Part shown: positions 29,601 to 43,500 of the stretch, in pieces | Position numbering within the stretch: position 1 is the first letter of the stretch | How the letters are laid out: the number at the start of each line of letters is the position of its first letter | DNA from: Rhynchopus euleeides | Taxonomy: Eukaryota > Euglenozoa > Diplonemea > Diplonemida > Diplonemidae | DNA: 64,000 nt | NCBI GenBank assembly: GCA_963210315.1 | Contig: OY723272.1 | Location: 434,001 to 498,000 of the forward strand | Direction: 5' to 3' | The notes under the pieces: generated by a model | What the model saw: only the letters and a program-made list of their open reading frames with translations | Databases searched by the model: none | What the model was told of the DNA's origin: nothing | Translations under genes and position numbers: made by a program

Positions 29601-32600
29601 AGCAACCTCCAGCAACCTCTAGCAACCTCCAGCAACCTCTAGCAACCTGGAGCAACCTCTAGCAACCTCCAGCAACCTCGAGCAACCTCTAGCAACCTCT
29701 AGCAACCTCTAGCAACCTCCAGCAACCTCTAGCAACCTCCAGCAACCTCTCGCAACCTCTAGCAACCTCCAGCAACCTCTAGCAACCTCCAGCAACCTCT
29801 AGCAACCTGGAGCAACCTCTAGCAACCTCCAGCAACCTCGAGCAACCTCTCGCAACCGCTAGCAACCTCTAGCAACCTCTAGCAACCTCCAGCAACCTCT
29901 AGCAACCTCCAGCAACCTCTCGCAACCTCTAGCAACCTCCAGCAACCTCTAGCAACCTGGAGCAACCTCTAGCAACCTCCAGCAACCTCGAGCAACCTCC
30001 AGCAACCTCTAGCAACCTCTAGCAACCTCCAGCAACCTCTAGCAACCTCTAGCAACCTCTAGCAACCTCTAGCAACCTCCAGCAACCTCTAGCAACCTCC
30101 AGCAACCTCTCGCAACCTCTAGCAACCTCTAGCAACCTCCAGCAACCTCTAGCAACCTCCAGCAACCTCTAGCAAGCTCCAGCAACCTCTAGCAACCTCT
30201 AGCAACCTCGAGCAACCTCTGGCAACCTCCAGCAACCTCCAGCAACCTCTAGCAACCTCTGGCAACCTCGAGCAACCTCTAGCAACCTCTAGCAACCTCT
30301 AGCAACCTCCAGCAACCTCTAGCAACCTCCAGCAACCTCTCGCAACCTCTAGCAACCTCTAGCAACCTCCAGCAACCTCCAGCAACCTCTAGCAACCTCC
30401 AGCAACCTCTAGCAACCTCTGGCAACCTCCAGCAACCTCCAGCAACCTCTAGCAACCTCTGGCAACCTCGAGCAACCTCTAGCAACCTCTAGCAACCTCT
30501 AGCAACCTCCAGCAACCTCTAGCAACCTCCAGCAACCTCTCGCAACCTCTAGCAACCTCTAGCAACCTCCAGCAACCTCCAGCAACCTCTAGCAACCTCC
30601 AGCAACCTCTAGCAAGCTCCAGCAACCTCTAGCAACCTCTAGCAACCTCGAGCAACCTCTGGCAACCTCCAGCAACCTCCAGCAACCTCTAGCAACCTCC
30701 AGCAACCTCGAGCAACCTCTAGCAACCTCTAGCAACCTCTAGCCACCTCTAGCAACCTCTAGCAACCTCCAGCAACCTCCAGCAACCTCTAGCAACCTCG
30801 AGCAACCTCTAGCAACCTCTAGCAACCTCCAGCAACCTCTAGCAACCTCCAGCAACCTCTAGCAACCTCTAGCAACCTCTGGCAACCTCCAGCAACCTCC
30901 AGCAACCTCTAGCAACCTCTAGCAACCTCTAGCAACCTCGAGCAACCTCTAGCAACCTCTAGCAACCTCCAGCAACCTCTAGCAACCTCCAGCAACCTCT
31001 AGCAACCTCCAGCAACCTCTAGCAACCTGGAGCAACCTCTAGCAACCTCCAGCAACCTCTAGCAACCTCTAGCAACCTCCAGCAACCTCTCGCAACCTCT
31101 AGCAACCTCCAGCAACCTCTAGCAACCTCGAGCAACCTCCAGCAAACTCTAGCAACCTCCAGCAACCTCTAGCAACCTCCAGCAACCTCTAGCAACCTGG
31201 AGCAACCTCTAGCAACCTCCAGCAACCTCGAGCAACCTCTAGCAACCTCTAGCAACCTCTAGCAACCTCTAGCAACCTCCAGCAACCTCTAGCAACCTCC
31301 AGCAACCTCTCGCAACCTCTAGCAACCTCCAGCAACCTCTAGCAACCTCCAGCAACCTCTAGCAACCTGGAGCAACCTCTAGCAACCTCCAGCAACCTCG
31401 AGCAACCTCTCGCAACCGCTAGCAACCTCTAGCAACCTCTAGCAACCTCCAGCAACCTCTAGCAACCTCCAGCAACCTCTCGCAACCTCTAGCAACCTCC
31501 AGCAACCTCTAGCAACCTGGAGCAACCTCTAGCAACCTCCAGCAACCTCGAGCAACCTCCAGCAACCTCTAGCAACCTCTAGCAACCTCCAGCAACCTCT
31601 AGCAACCTCTAGCAACCTCTAGCAACCTCTAGCAACCTCCAGCAACCTCTAGCAACCTCCAGCAACCTCTCGCAACCTCTAGCAACCTCTAGCAACCTCC
31701 AGCAACCTCCAGCAACCTCTAGCAACCTCCAGCAAGCTCCAGCAACCTCTAGCAACCTCTAGCAACCTCCAGCAACCTCTAGCAACCTCTAGCAACCTCC
31801 AGCAACCTCTACCAACCTCTAGCAACCTCGAGCAACCTCTAGCAACCTCCAGCAACCTGCAGCAACCTGCAGCAACCTCCAGCAACCTCTAGCAACCTCT
31901 AGCAACCTCCAGCAACCTCGAGCAACCTCTGGCAACCTCCAGCAACCTCGAGCAACCTCTAGCAACCTCTAGCCACCTCTAGCAACCTCCAGCAACCTCC
32001 AGCAACCTCTAGCAACCTCTAGCAACCTCTAGCCACCTCTAGCAACCTCTAGCAACCTCTAGCAACCTCCAGCAACCTCTAGCAACCTCCAGCAACCTCT
32101 AGCAACCTCTAGCAACCTCTAGCAACCTCTGGCAACCTCCAGCAACCTCCAGCAACCTCTAGCAACCTCTAGCAACCTCTAGCAACCTCGAGCAACCTCT
32201 AGCAACCTCTAGCAACCTCCAGCAACCTCTAGCAACCTCCAGTAACCTCTAGCAACCTCCAGCAACCTGGAGCAACCTCTAGCAACCTCCAGCAACCTCT
32301 AGCAACCTCTAGCAACCTCCAGCAACCTCTAGCAACCTCGAGCAACCTCCAGCAAACTCTAGCAACCTCCAGCAACCTCTAGCAACCTCCAGCAACCTCT
32401 AGCAACCTGGAGCAACCTCTAGGAACCTCCAGCAACCTCGCGCAACCTCTAGCAACCTCTAGCAACCTCTAGCAACCTCTAGCAACCTCCAGCAACCTCT
32501 AGCAACCTCCAGCAACCTCTCGCAACCTCTAGCAACCTCCAGCAACCTCTAGCAACCTCCAGCAACCTCTAGCAACCTGGAGCAACCTCTAGCAACCTCC

Positions 32601-35600
32601 AGCAACCTCGAGCAACCTCCAGCAACCTCTAGCAACCTCTAGCAACCTCCAGCAACCTCTAGCAACCTCTAGCAACCTCCAGTAACCTCCAGCAACCTCC
32701 AGCAACCTCCAGCAACCTCTCGCAACCTCCAGCAACCTCGAGCAACCTCTAGCAACGTCTAGCAACCTCTAGCAACCTCCAGCAACCTCTCGCAACCTCT
32801 AGCAACCTCTAGCAACCTCCAGCAACCTCTAGCAACCTCCAGCAACCTCTAGCAAGCTCCAGCAACCTCTAGCAACCTCTAGCAACCTCGAGCAACCTCT
32901 GGCAACCTCCAGCAACCTCCAGCAACCTCTAGCAACCTCTGGCAACCTCGAGCAACCTCTAGCAACCTCTAGCAACCTCTAGCAACCTCCAGCAACCTCT
33001 AGCAACCTCCAGCAACCTCTCGCAACCTCTAGCAACCTCTAGCAACCTCCAGCAACCTCCAGCAACCTCTAGCAACCTCCAGCAACCTCTAGCAACCTCT
33101 GGCAACCTCCAGCAACCTCCAGCAACCTCTAGCAACCTCTGGCAACCTCGAGCAACCTCTAGCAACCTCTAGCAACCTCTAGCAACCTCCAGCAACCTCT
33201 AGCAACCTCCAGCAACCTCTCGCAACCTCTAGCAACCTCTAGCAACCTCCAGCAACCTCCAGCAACCTCTAGCAACCTCCAGCAACCTCTAGCAAGCTCC
33301 AGCAACCTCTAGCAACCTCTAGCAACCTCGAGCAACCTCTGGCAACCTCCAGCAACCTCCAGCAACCTCTAGCAACCTCCAGCAACCTCGAGCAACCTCT
33401 AGCAACCTCTAGCAACCTCTAGCCACCTCTAGCAACCTCTAGCAACCTCCAGCAACCTCCAGCAACCTCTAGCAACCTCGAGCAACCTCGAGCAACCTCT
33501 AGCAACCTCTAGCAACCTCTAGCAACCTCCAGCAACCTCTAGCAACCTCTAGCAACCTCTGGCAACCTCCAGCAACCTCCAGCAACCTCTAGCAACCTCT
33601 AGCAACCTCTAGCAACCTCGAGCAACCTCTAGCAACCTCTAGCAACCTCCAGCAACCTCTAGCAACCTCCAGCAACCTCTAGCAACCTCCAGCAACCTCT
33701 AGCAACCTGGAGCAACCTCTAGCAACCTCCAGCAACCTCTAGCAACCTCTAGCAACCTCCAGCAACCTCTCGCAACCTCTAGCAACCTCCAGCAACCTCT
33801 AGCAACCTCGAGCAACCTCCAGCAAACTCTAGCAACCTCCAGCAACCTCTAGCAACCTCCAGCAACCTCTAGCAACCTGGAGCAACCTCTAGCAACCTCC
33901 AGCAACCTCGAGCAACCTCTAGCAACCTCTAGCAACCTCTAGCAACCTCCAGCAACCTCTAGCAACCTCCAGCAACCTCTCGCAACCTCTAGCAACCTCC
34001 AGCAACCTCTAGCAACCTCCAGCAACCTCTAGCAACCTGGAGCAACCTCTAGCAACCTCCAGCAACCTCGAGCAACCTCTCGCAACCGCTAGCAACCTCT
34101 AGCAACCTCTAGCAACCTCCAGCAACCTCTAGCAACCTCCAGCAACCTCTCGCAACCTCTAGCAACCTCCAGCAACCTCTAGCAACCTGGAGCAACCTCT
34201 AGCAACCTCCAGCAACCTCGAGCAACCTCCAGCAACCTCTAGCAACCTCTAGCAACCTCCAGCAACCTCTAGCAACCTCTAGCAACCTCTAGCAACCTCT
34301 AGCAACCTCCAGCAACCTCTAGCAACCTCCAGCAACCTCTCGCAACCTCTAGCAACCTCTAGCAACCTCCAGCAACCTCCAGCAACCTCTAGCAACCTCC
34401 AGCAAGCTCCAGCAACCTCTAGCAACCTCTAGCAACCTCGAGCAACCTCTGGCAACCTCCAGCAACCTCCAGCAACCTCTGGCAACCTCCAGCAACCTCT
34501 AGCAACCTCCAGCAACCTCTAGCAACCTCTAGCGACCTCTGGCAACCTCCAGCAACCTCCAGCAACCTCTAGCAACCTCTAGCAACCTCCAGCAACCTCG
34601 AGCAACCTCTGGCAACCTCTAGCAACCTCTAGCAACCTCTAGCAACCTCTAGCAACCTCGAGCAACCTCTGGCAACCTCCAGCAACCTCTAGCAACCTCC
34701 AGCAACCTCCAGCAACCTCCAGCAACCTCCAGCAACCTCTAGCAACCTCTAGCAACCTCTAGCAACCTCTAGCAACCTCTAGCAACCTCGAGCAACCTCT
34801 GGCAACCTCCAGCAACCTCCAGCAACCTCTAGCAACCTCTGGCAACCTCCAGCAACCTCTAGCAACCTCCAGCAACCTCTAGCAACCTCTAGCGACCTCT
34901 GGCAACCTCCAGCAACCTCCAGCAACCTCCAGCAACCTCTAGCAACCTCTAGCAACCTCCAGCAACCTCGAGCAACCTCTGGCAACCTCCAGCAACCTCT
35001 AGCAACCTCTAGCAACCTCGAGCAACCTCTGGCAACCTCCAGCAACCTCTAGCAACCTCCAGCAACCTCCAGCAACCTCCAGCAACCTCGAGCAACCTCT
35101 GGCAACCTCCAGCAACCTCTAGCCACCTCCAGCAACCTCTAGCAACCTCCAGCAACCTCCAGCAACCTCTAGCAACCTCGAGCAACCTCTGGCAACCTCC
35201 AGCAACCTCTAGCAACCTCGAGCAACCTCTGGCAACCTCCAGCAACCTCGAGCAACCTCTGGCAACCTCCAGCAACCTCTAGCAACCTCTAGCAACCTCT
35301 AGCAACCTCGAGCAACCTCTGGCAACCTCCAGCAACCTCTAGCAACCTCCAGCAACCTCCAGCAACCTCCAGCAACCTCGAGCAACCTCTGGCAACCTCC
35401 AGCAACCTCTAGCCACCTCCAGCAACCTCTAGCAACCTCCAGCAACCTCCAGCAACCTCTAGCAACCTCGAGCAACCTCTGGCAACCTCCAGCAACCTCT
35501 AGCAACCTCCAGCAACCTCTAGCAACCTCCAGCAACCTCTAGCACCCTCCAGCAACCTCCAGCAACCTCCAGCAACCTCTAGCGACCTCTAGCAACCTCT

Positions 35601-36794
35601 AGCAACCTCGAGCAACCTCTGGCAACCTCCAGCAACCTCTAGCAACCTCTAGCAACCTCCAGCAACCTCTAGCAACTTCTGGCAACCTCCAGCAACCTCT
35701 AGCAACCTCCAGCAACCTCTAGCAACCTCTAGCAACCTCTGGCAACCTCCAGCAACCTCCAGCAACCTCCAGCAACCTCTAGCAACCTCTAGCAACCTCC
35801 AGCAACCTCGAGCAACCTCGGGCAACCTCCAGCAACCTCTAGCAACCTCCAGCAACCTCTAGCAACCTCTAGCAACCTCTGGCAACCTCCAGCAACCTCC
35901 AGCAACCTCCAGCAACCTCTAGCAACCTCTAGCAACCTCTAGCAACCTCTAGCAACCTCCAGCAACCTCTAGCAACCTCCAGCAACCTCTAGCAACCTGG
36001 AGCAACCTCTAGCAACCTCCAGCAACCTCTAGCAACCTCCAGCAACCTCTAGCAACCTGGAGCAACCTCTAGCAACCTCCAGCAACCTCTCGCAACCTCT
36101 AGCAACCTCCAGCAACCTCTAGCAACCTCGAGCAACCTCCAGCAAACTCTAGCAACCTCCAGCAACCTCCAGCAACCTCTAGCAACCTCCAGCAACCTCG
36201 AGCAACCTCTAGCAACCTCTAGCAACCTCTAGCAACCTCTAGCAACCTCTAGCAACCTCTAGCAACCTCCAGCAACCTCTAGCAACCTCCAGCAACCTCT
36301 CGCAACCTCTAGCAACCTCCAGCAACCTCTAGCAACCTCCAGCAACCTCTAGCAACCTGGAGCAACCTCTAGCAACCTCCAGCAACCTCGAGCAACCTCG
36401 AGCAACCTCTAGCAACCTCTAGCAACCTCTAGCAACCTCCAGCAACCTCTAGCAACCTCCAGCAACCTCTCGCAACCTCTAGCAACCTCCAGCAACCTCT
36501 AGCAACCTCCAGCAACCTCTAGCAACCTCTAGCAACCTCCAGCAACCTCTAGCAACCTCTAGCAACCTCTAGCAACCTCCAGCAACCTCTAGCAACCTCC
36601 AGCAACCTCTCGCAACCTCTAGCAACCTCCAGCAACCTCTAGCAACCTCCAGCAACCTCTAGCAACCTGGAGCAACCTCTAGCAAGCTCCAGCAACCTCT
36701 AGCAACCTCTAGCAACCTCGAGCAACCTCTGGCAACCTCCAGCAACCTCCAGCAACCTCTAGCAACCTGCAGCAACCTCTAGCAACCTCTAGCG
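23636..36794. repeat. 10-bp satellite AGCAACCTCY, second array (13.2 kb, ~1,315 units)
   Basis: Units differ mainly at the tenth base (T, C or G) with rarer variants (CTGG, CTGC, GGCAAC, AGCCAC, CGCAAC, CAATAA). Variant order is repeated over long distances: 28729-28935, 30279-30485 and 32959-33165 are the same, as is the wider 27.6-29 kb versus 31.8-33.2 kb region. Minus-strand frames of the LLEVARGCWR type follow from the period and are not genes. Confidence 0.97.
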
Positions 36795-36808
36795 TAGAGG
36801 GTGGCAAG

Positions 36809-37568
36809 CTGTGATTTTTCCAGCCGTTTCTCACAAACTTTTTTCTGGGCAAAAATATTGGTGCATTTTTCTCCCGTTTTGGGGCCCCACCACCCCCGGA
36901 ACACCTCCGACTCTGCCAAAATCGGGGTTTTCACCCGAAAATGTGGGCCGCCGAGGTGGTCGACAGGAATGCAACCGAACACACGACTCCGGAATCACAC
37001 CCACATGACGAGCGGATGCGAGGAGGGCCCACCACATGGAATTCACGCCCGAATGGGGCCTTGTCACGGCTTCCCTGTCAGAAGGACCTCCATGGAACCT
37101 GCTCTCTGTATGCTGGGGGTCACATTGGTCTGTGTGTGTGGCCACTGGGGTGGGGTGGCTGGCAATGCGGAGTTCAGATGATCACGGCTTCGGGTGGGGG
37201 ATTGGGGCAGGTTGGGGGGCAGGGGCCGCTGGCTGCAGGTGACTCACATCACCGATCATCTTGCTCGGTCATTCGCATCCTGCCAGAATCGATTAGGGAA
37301 AAGCAGGCCAAGATTGACTCACACAACATGAGATACTGCATCAGTAGGTCTCCTGCATCGGATGAATACGAAACACAGGTCAACAGGAGCAAAGCACCCT
37401 TGGCTGCGAGAAGACAGGCCCTGAGGAGATAAACAACACTGGAAGCTGTTCGAAACACACACTCGCAGTCACTCATTGGAATGGGGGTCAGCAAGCATGA
37501 AAATGCCTGCAGTCTCGGGTAGGGACTGGCAGAATACACATAGAACCCCTCGTGCCTCTTGTGCGGCT
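36809..37568. other. Element J left subterminal and 3' region of the gene
   Basis: The first ~200 bp resemble the left end of I (TATTGGTG-ATTTT, GCCAAAATCGGGGTTTTC). The remainder has no supported gene; short frames overlap on both strands. Confidence 0.5.
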
Positions 37569-40500
37569 TCACGACAACTGCTGCCCCTTCTTCCCGCCCT
37601 TACCACCCTTACCACCCTTCTTGCCACCCTTCCCACCTTTCTTCCCGCCCTTGCCGCCCTTGCCACCCTTGCCACCCTTACCGCCCTTGCCACCCTTACC
37701 GCCCTTGCCACCCTTGCTACCCTTACCACCATGCTTGCCCTGGCGGCGTAGCCGCTCCTGCTCCTCCTTCTGCCTCTTTAGCTCCCGCTGCCGCCTCTCC
37801 TCCTCCTCCTGCTGCTGGCGCTGTTCAGGGGGGAACAGCCTCTGCACGTTGCGGTGGGATTCCTCATCGTCAGCCCGCAGCAAATCAAGCAGCCCCACCC
37901 ACGAGATGCGGAACTCCTCGGTGCAGCTGTCCGGTGTCCGGTCGTACCGGAACATGACGCCGTGTGTCCGCATCACTTCGAGGGACTCCGCGATGTCCAC
38001 CTGCTTCGTGTACGCGTCGTCGTGCAGAAACATGGCCTTCGCCGCAGGACTGTAGGAGTAGCAGGTGTAGTGCCCGCCACTCACCCCCCCGGAGTGCACC
38101 GCGCAGGCACCAAGGGTGAAGGTCGCCCTCCTGACCGACCCGAAGATGTCGGCGATTTCGAGCTGCAGCGGCACATCGCATTGTGACGACAGGAAGGTGT
38201 GGCCACCGCCCTTGTCAGTCAGCCGCGTCACCCACAGCAGCAGCGTTCCCCCGACAAACATCGTGGTCGTCGTGGTGCTGCATCTCCCCAGGCAGCTCTT
38301 GTCCGCACATGTGAATGCGGTGCTCGTCTCGCATCGCATCGCAGAATCCACAAGCACCTGCAGGGTCTGGAACCTCTCAGGGCTCCCCTTCACGTACCAC
38401 CCCTGGTGCTGGTTGGCGCTGGTGGGGTTGCCGCACGTCCCGCATTTACCCTGCACGTCGGTAAAGTGGATGGGGAGGGTGCACACGGGGCGCCGGTTCT
38501 GTGGGCCGCACCGTCTCCATTCCCACCACTCGGCGGACAGGATCTGCAGCAACTCTCCCAGGAAATGCGCAAGGCACTGCTGCTTCCGCTTCAGGAGGCT
38601 GTGGGCCTCGCCCACATCCCTTTCCATCTCCTCGAAGACAGCTCTCCCGGACTCCCGGGAGAGCTGTCGGAGGCCATCGAGGTTCTGTTCCGATCCCTTC
38701 CCACGGCACATGTTCTTCAGGAAGGAGAGCAGGGGGTACATCGTCGTCTCGCAGGCGGTGCACTTCGGTTCGGACCTGATGACGTCGATGCAGGGGCGGA
38801 GCAGCTGCAGGCAGGCTGCCATGAAGCATGTGTTTGCTCCCTGACCGTCAGCCGTCCGCGGGAAGGACCACCAGGCTGCAACCATGCGGAAGGGGGTATG
38901 CGGAGGAGATGCGGGTTTGCGAGAGGCAGGCGATGTCACAGGGGTCACCCTCGGGCGCTTCCGCGGGCTGCCGGTGCTGGAGTGGGAGGGGTGCCCTGGA
39001 GGGAGCGGCGCACCGTCGTCATCTGCGCAATGTCCAGGAAAATCGCTGCCACCGAGCTCCCTCTCCAAGTCATACTCCGCCGCCGAATCACGCTCCGTCA
39101 CCGAATCCAATGAGCCAGGGTCATCCTCCGGCACAGGCGTGCTCCTGGTGGTGCTGCTGCTGCGCTTCCGCTTGCCCTCCGTCGACACGCAGGAACCCGG
39201 ATGCGCACAGTACTCCTCCCAGGTGAGGCCGTGCGCCGAAGCGGCATGCGAAGCCAAACTCACAAAGGGGGTCCCCTTCTTCGTGCAGGTCTCCCCACAC
39301 ACCTTGCAGCATGGCACCGAGGGTGCAGCAGACACCGGCGTCGCGACCGCATCCGCCTGCGCTGACCGCCGTCCGCACCTGAGCTCAACCTCACTGAGCT
39401 GCTGCCTCAGCTCAGCCACGCACCGGTCCATCTGCCACTTCCCGTTCACCACCTCCTCCCACAAGTGATGCACCTCCACCAGACCCATCTCCGAGAAGGG
39501 CCTCAGAGGCTCCTGACCGGGGAAGATTATTTTAAGCTTCCCCGGCACATCCTTCGTCAGCGTGGCGCGCACCTCCTCCTCCAGGCACCTCACCGCCAGG
39601 TCCGCCACCGCCGAGAGCATATCCCCGAGGTAGGTCACGGAGTGGGGGCGCCGTTTCCGCAGCCAGTCGACGCTCAGCAGGTTCTGTCTTTCTACCGTAC
39701 CCGGCGCCGCTGAAAACAGCGACTTGGGAACCTCTCGGTAGATCAGGCAATTTGCAGCTTCCCGGATGCGGCCAAACTCCTCCGCCATCTTCCCCTCCAC
39801 GTACGCCAGGCAGCGTGCCCTCCACAGCTGCGCTGGGAGCTTCATCTCCTCCTCCGTCAGGCTCTTCCTCGCCTTCACCATCCGGCTCACCCGCAGGCTC
39901 CGCATACACGGAACGCTGGCCATCGCACGTTCGGCGCTACGGACGGCATACAGCTCGAATTCCCCCTGCGCCAGAAAATGCTGCACCGCAGCCTCTAGGG
40001 ATTCGTGCGACTCCTCAGGGTGGTCGGTGCACTTCACCACACACCTGTCCGACTCACGCTCCACCCGCAGAGCCACTCGCCACAAGCCTCTGTTCCGCCC
40101 CGAGGCGGTGTCGTCGGGGGGGGCAAATAACATCGCCGCGACCTCGGAATCCCAGGCTCCCTCGGGCACACGCGCGACATCGCTCCTGTCCCCTGGTCCA
40201 GGCGGATACAGCTTGACACGCACGGTGTGCCACTGTCCCTGGTCGGTGCATTTGAGGGAGCCGGGCGGGGTATGCGGCGGGAACGCCCTCACTTCCGTCT
40301 CGACAGCGAGGATCACGGCGGAGATGCAGAAATCCCCCTTCCACGAAAGCCGGACTCCCCGGAAGCCATTCGACTCCCTCAGCGGACCCTGGTGTTGGCA
40401 CAGCTGCATCTGCTCCCACGTGATGCGGGGCCACTCCGGCTCCGTACGCTCCCCCAGCTGCAGTGCCACGCCCGGCGGAACCCTGCGTGGGTCCAGTGCC

Positions 40501-43500
40501 TTCATTTTCGCCAGCACTTTGGTGGGGAAGAACCAACAGTGCTGCACGACCCAGTTCGCCACAGCCCACCCGCTCTCCCCCGTGAGGGCGCAGTCCTCAC
40601 CGTCCTCCGCCAACCCAGTTTCGTGGTTGAACCTACGCAAACAAGTAAGCTCCCTCTTCACCCGACCGACCCCGGAAGTCAGGTGAAGATCTGGAGGGAA
40701 AACGTCCCTCAAACGGAGTTCCGCCACCTCCCACCCGAAGTCCTCCGCCACCTGTCGATACTTCGCACGGTCCGCTTTCTGAGGGTCTTTAGCCCTATCA
40801 TCCCGGGCGCGCAGGGCATCGATCTCCGCCTCGTCGGCGGCCTTGGCCTTCTCCCAGTGCTCGCTGTAACCACAGTGTGAGGTGTCTGCCGTCACACTGT
40901 CGGTACTCGCACGCACGCACCAGCGAATGCACGCTGTCGCCGTCCACACAGACTCGAGAGGGGCCACCAATTTTTTAAAGGGTTTGGTTGGCCCATGTGG
41001 TCCCCACACCTCGTATTTCGGGTGGTTCCCGACCAGACATCGGACAATGCCTGCAGAAGGTGGCTGCTTCGTCGCGAGAAGCCACCAACAGTCGCGATCA
41101 TGCACCAACTCACGAGACGCAAATGCTTGCACAACAGCAAATCGCGACCTCACAAAAGCGTCCCCCGGTTCCGCAAGATACCACTTGCCACCCGTCGCTC
41201 TCTCGAGTAGAGTGCCCACCACCTCGGGGCTAAATCTCCCGTTGGAGCACACAGCCCAACCGCCACCCTTCTCGACCCTCGCCTGCTCATGCTGAGCATC
41301 CTGCCACGTGACCGCTTGGAGGGGGTTCTCGACACCCAGTTCCGTGAGAAGCTTCTGCAACACGATGTAGGCCGACGAAGGGCACCCACTCTGCCAATTC
41401 GCACCCGCATCGGAGAAGGAGAACTTCGGAAAGCCCAGCCCCGCGACGTGGTCCTCGGCAGAAAACAGCACTGGAGGGGCTGGAGTGGGAGGAGTCGGAG
41501 TCGGAGTTGCAGTTGCAGTTGGAGCTTGAGTTGCAGTTGGAGCTGGAGTTGCAGTTGCAGTTGGAGCTGGAGTTGGAGTAGTCGCAGTTTCTGTCTGCAC
41601 CACCGGGGCACCCGTCTCGGCGGCGGTTGCAGATCGAGGCTGCAATGGCCCCGTCCCCAGCACTTCAGCACCGATCCTCTCGCGGTCCTCCGCATCGTCG
41701 CGGGACATGCAGAAGAGCCTCCACAGAGAGGCACGGTGCTCTTCCTTCACTGCCGCGGGGATGGGGATTGCCTGAGGGAAACCCTTCGGGGAGCCGGAGG
41801 TCGCCTGGCCCCGCGGGAGGCTCGCCTTGCTGAGGGCCACTCGCAGCACCTTGTCACGGGACGGAAAATTCCCCTCGAGGTCGGAGGACTTGTGCGCACC
41901 TGCGAGCAGCAGGATATCCCTCATCACTTCGCGCTTCCCCAAACTCTTTGAGGTCGCAACGGCGTTCCGGATACCCCGCAGGGTCTCCACCTTCATCCTG
42001 CCCAAGGTCTTCTGGATGAGGACGTTGGCGTCTTCACGAGAGAGGTCACCTAAACTTGCACTCCCGGCAGCACAACTCAGCCTTTTCACCACCTCATCTG
42101 TCCAAAGGAGGGCGGAGACACGCTTCGGCACCTGGTGGTCAGCAGGAAATGGGGCATCCTCGTCGGAGGAGTCAGACTCGTCGTCACAGGTGGCGTCGGG
42201 GCCCACCCGTGGGCACTCCAACGAGGACAGCTTATCCCACCCTAGCAGCTTCTGCGCCGGACACAACTTGTCATCACCAGCAGCATCCATGCGATCGCCA
42301 TCATCATCATCATCATCATCGCTATCATCAGGATCGTCGTCGTCGTCACCAACGTCCTCCTCCTCGCCATTGTCGTCGTCATCATCCTCGCGACCGTCGC
42401 CATCATCGCCATCCGCAGTCACATCATCAGCATCATCCTCCTGCTTCTCTGGGAGCGCCCCAGGAAGCTTCAGCAGAATGGGGAATGCAGGGGAGCTCAC
42501 AAACGCCTGCACATGCTTCACCCCCGCGTCGTTCAGGGCAGCCAGGATGCCCTTCACAGACGTCCACAGCTTTTCCCTGAGGTTGGAGGTGGCGTCAGCC
42601 GCGTCCCCCCGGTTGTTCCTGCCACGGCAGGGCTCTGCGAGCTTCAGCACGCGGTCACCAACCACGACTCGCAGATCATCGGCCTTCACATTCCGATCGG
42701 CTTCCGGAATGCCCAGCAACAGCGCGAGGCGGAGCAGGTCACACTTCAGCAGCCCCCGCAGCATCTTTGTGCCATACTTCTCCCGCAGCTCTTCCTCCGC
42801 GATCTCCCTCATGCTGCGGCGGGTCTCCTGCCTCACAGCCAGCACTGCCCTCTCCATGTACACCGCGTACTCCTCCATCGGCGCCTGGCACACAACCCAG
42901 TTGTTTGCCTTGGCCATTGCGAGGGACGCCAGGCGCTCGGGGTGGACCATGGCAAGCCTCTTGTAGAGGAAAGAGGAGTTGCCGTGCTGGTTCTCCACCC
43001 GGTCAGAAGTAGCCGGATACCTCCGCAGGCCTTCTATCCCCAGCTCCTCCACAGCAGCCGCATCCTTCTGCATGAACTCCTTCAGCTTCGTACGCAGGGT
43101 GCTCCCGGCGGCGTGCCACGCAACCATGGCGTCAGCCGTGTGCTCCAAAAAAATTGCCTTCGCGGCGACGCGAGCAGCAGCTTCCCCCAGCAGAACGTCG
43201 TTCGGGACGTCGTCGGCCGTCTTCCCGATCACCGTGTCCGTGAGGATGTCGAACACCTCTTTCTCCGCCGTCTTCTCATCCAGCATGCTGCCAAGCTGGT
43301 CGTCAAGCCGCTGCAGGATCTCCCAGCCCTTGTCATACGTCGGGCTCCCCCGCTTCACCGCTGACTGCGCCGTCACGTAGACCTGCCAGAGTAGGTAAGA
43401 GGTGAGGAGGTAGAGCTGGATATCGAGCTCTTGAGTCCTCTGCAGCATCCGCGACAATGACGTCGAGAAGCTCTCACGCATGTCCTGCAGCACCTTCGAC

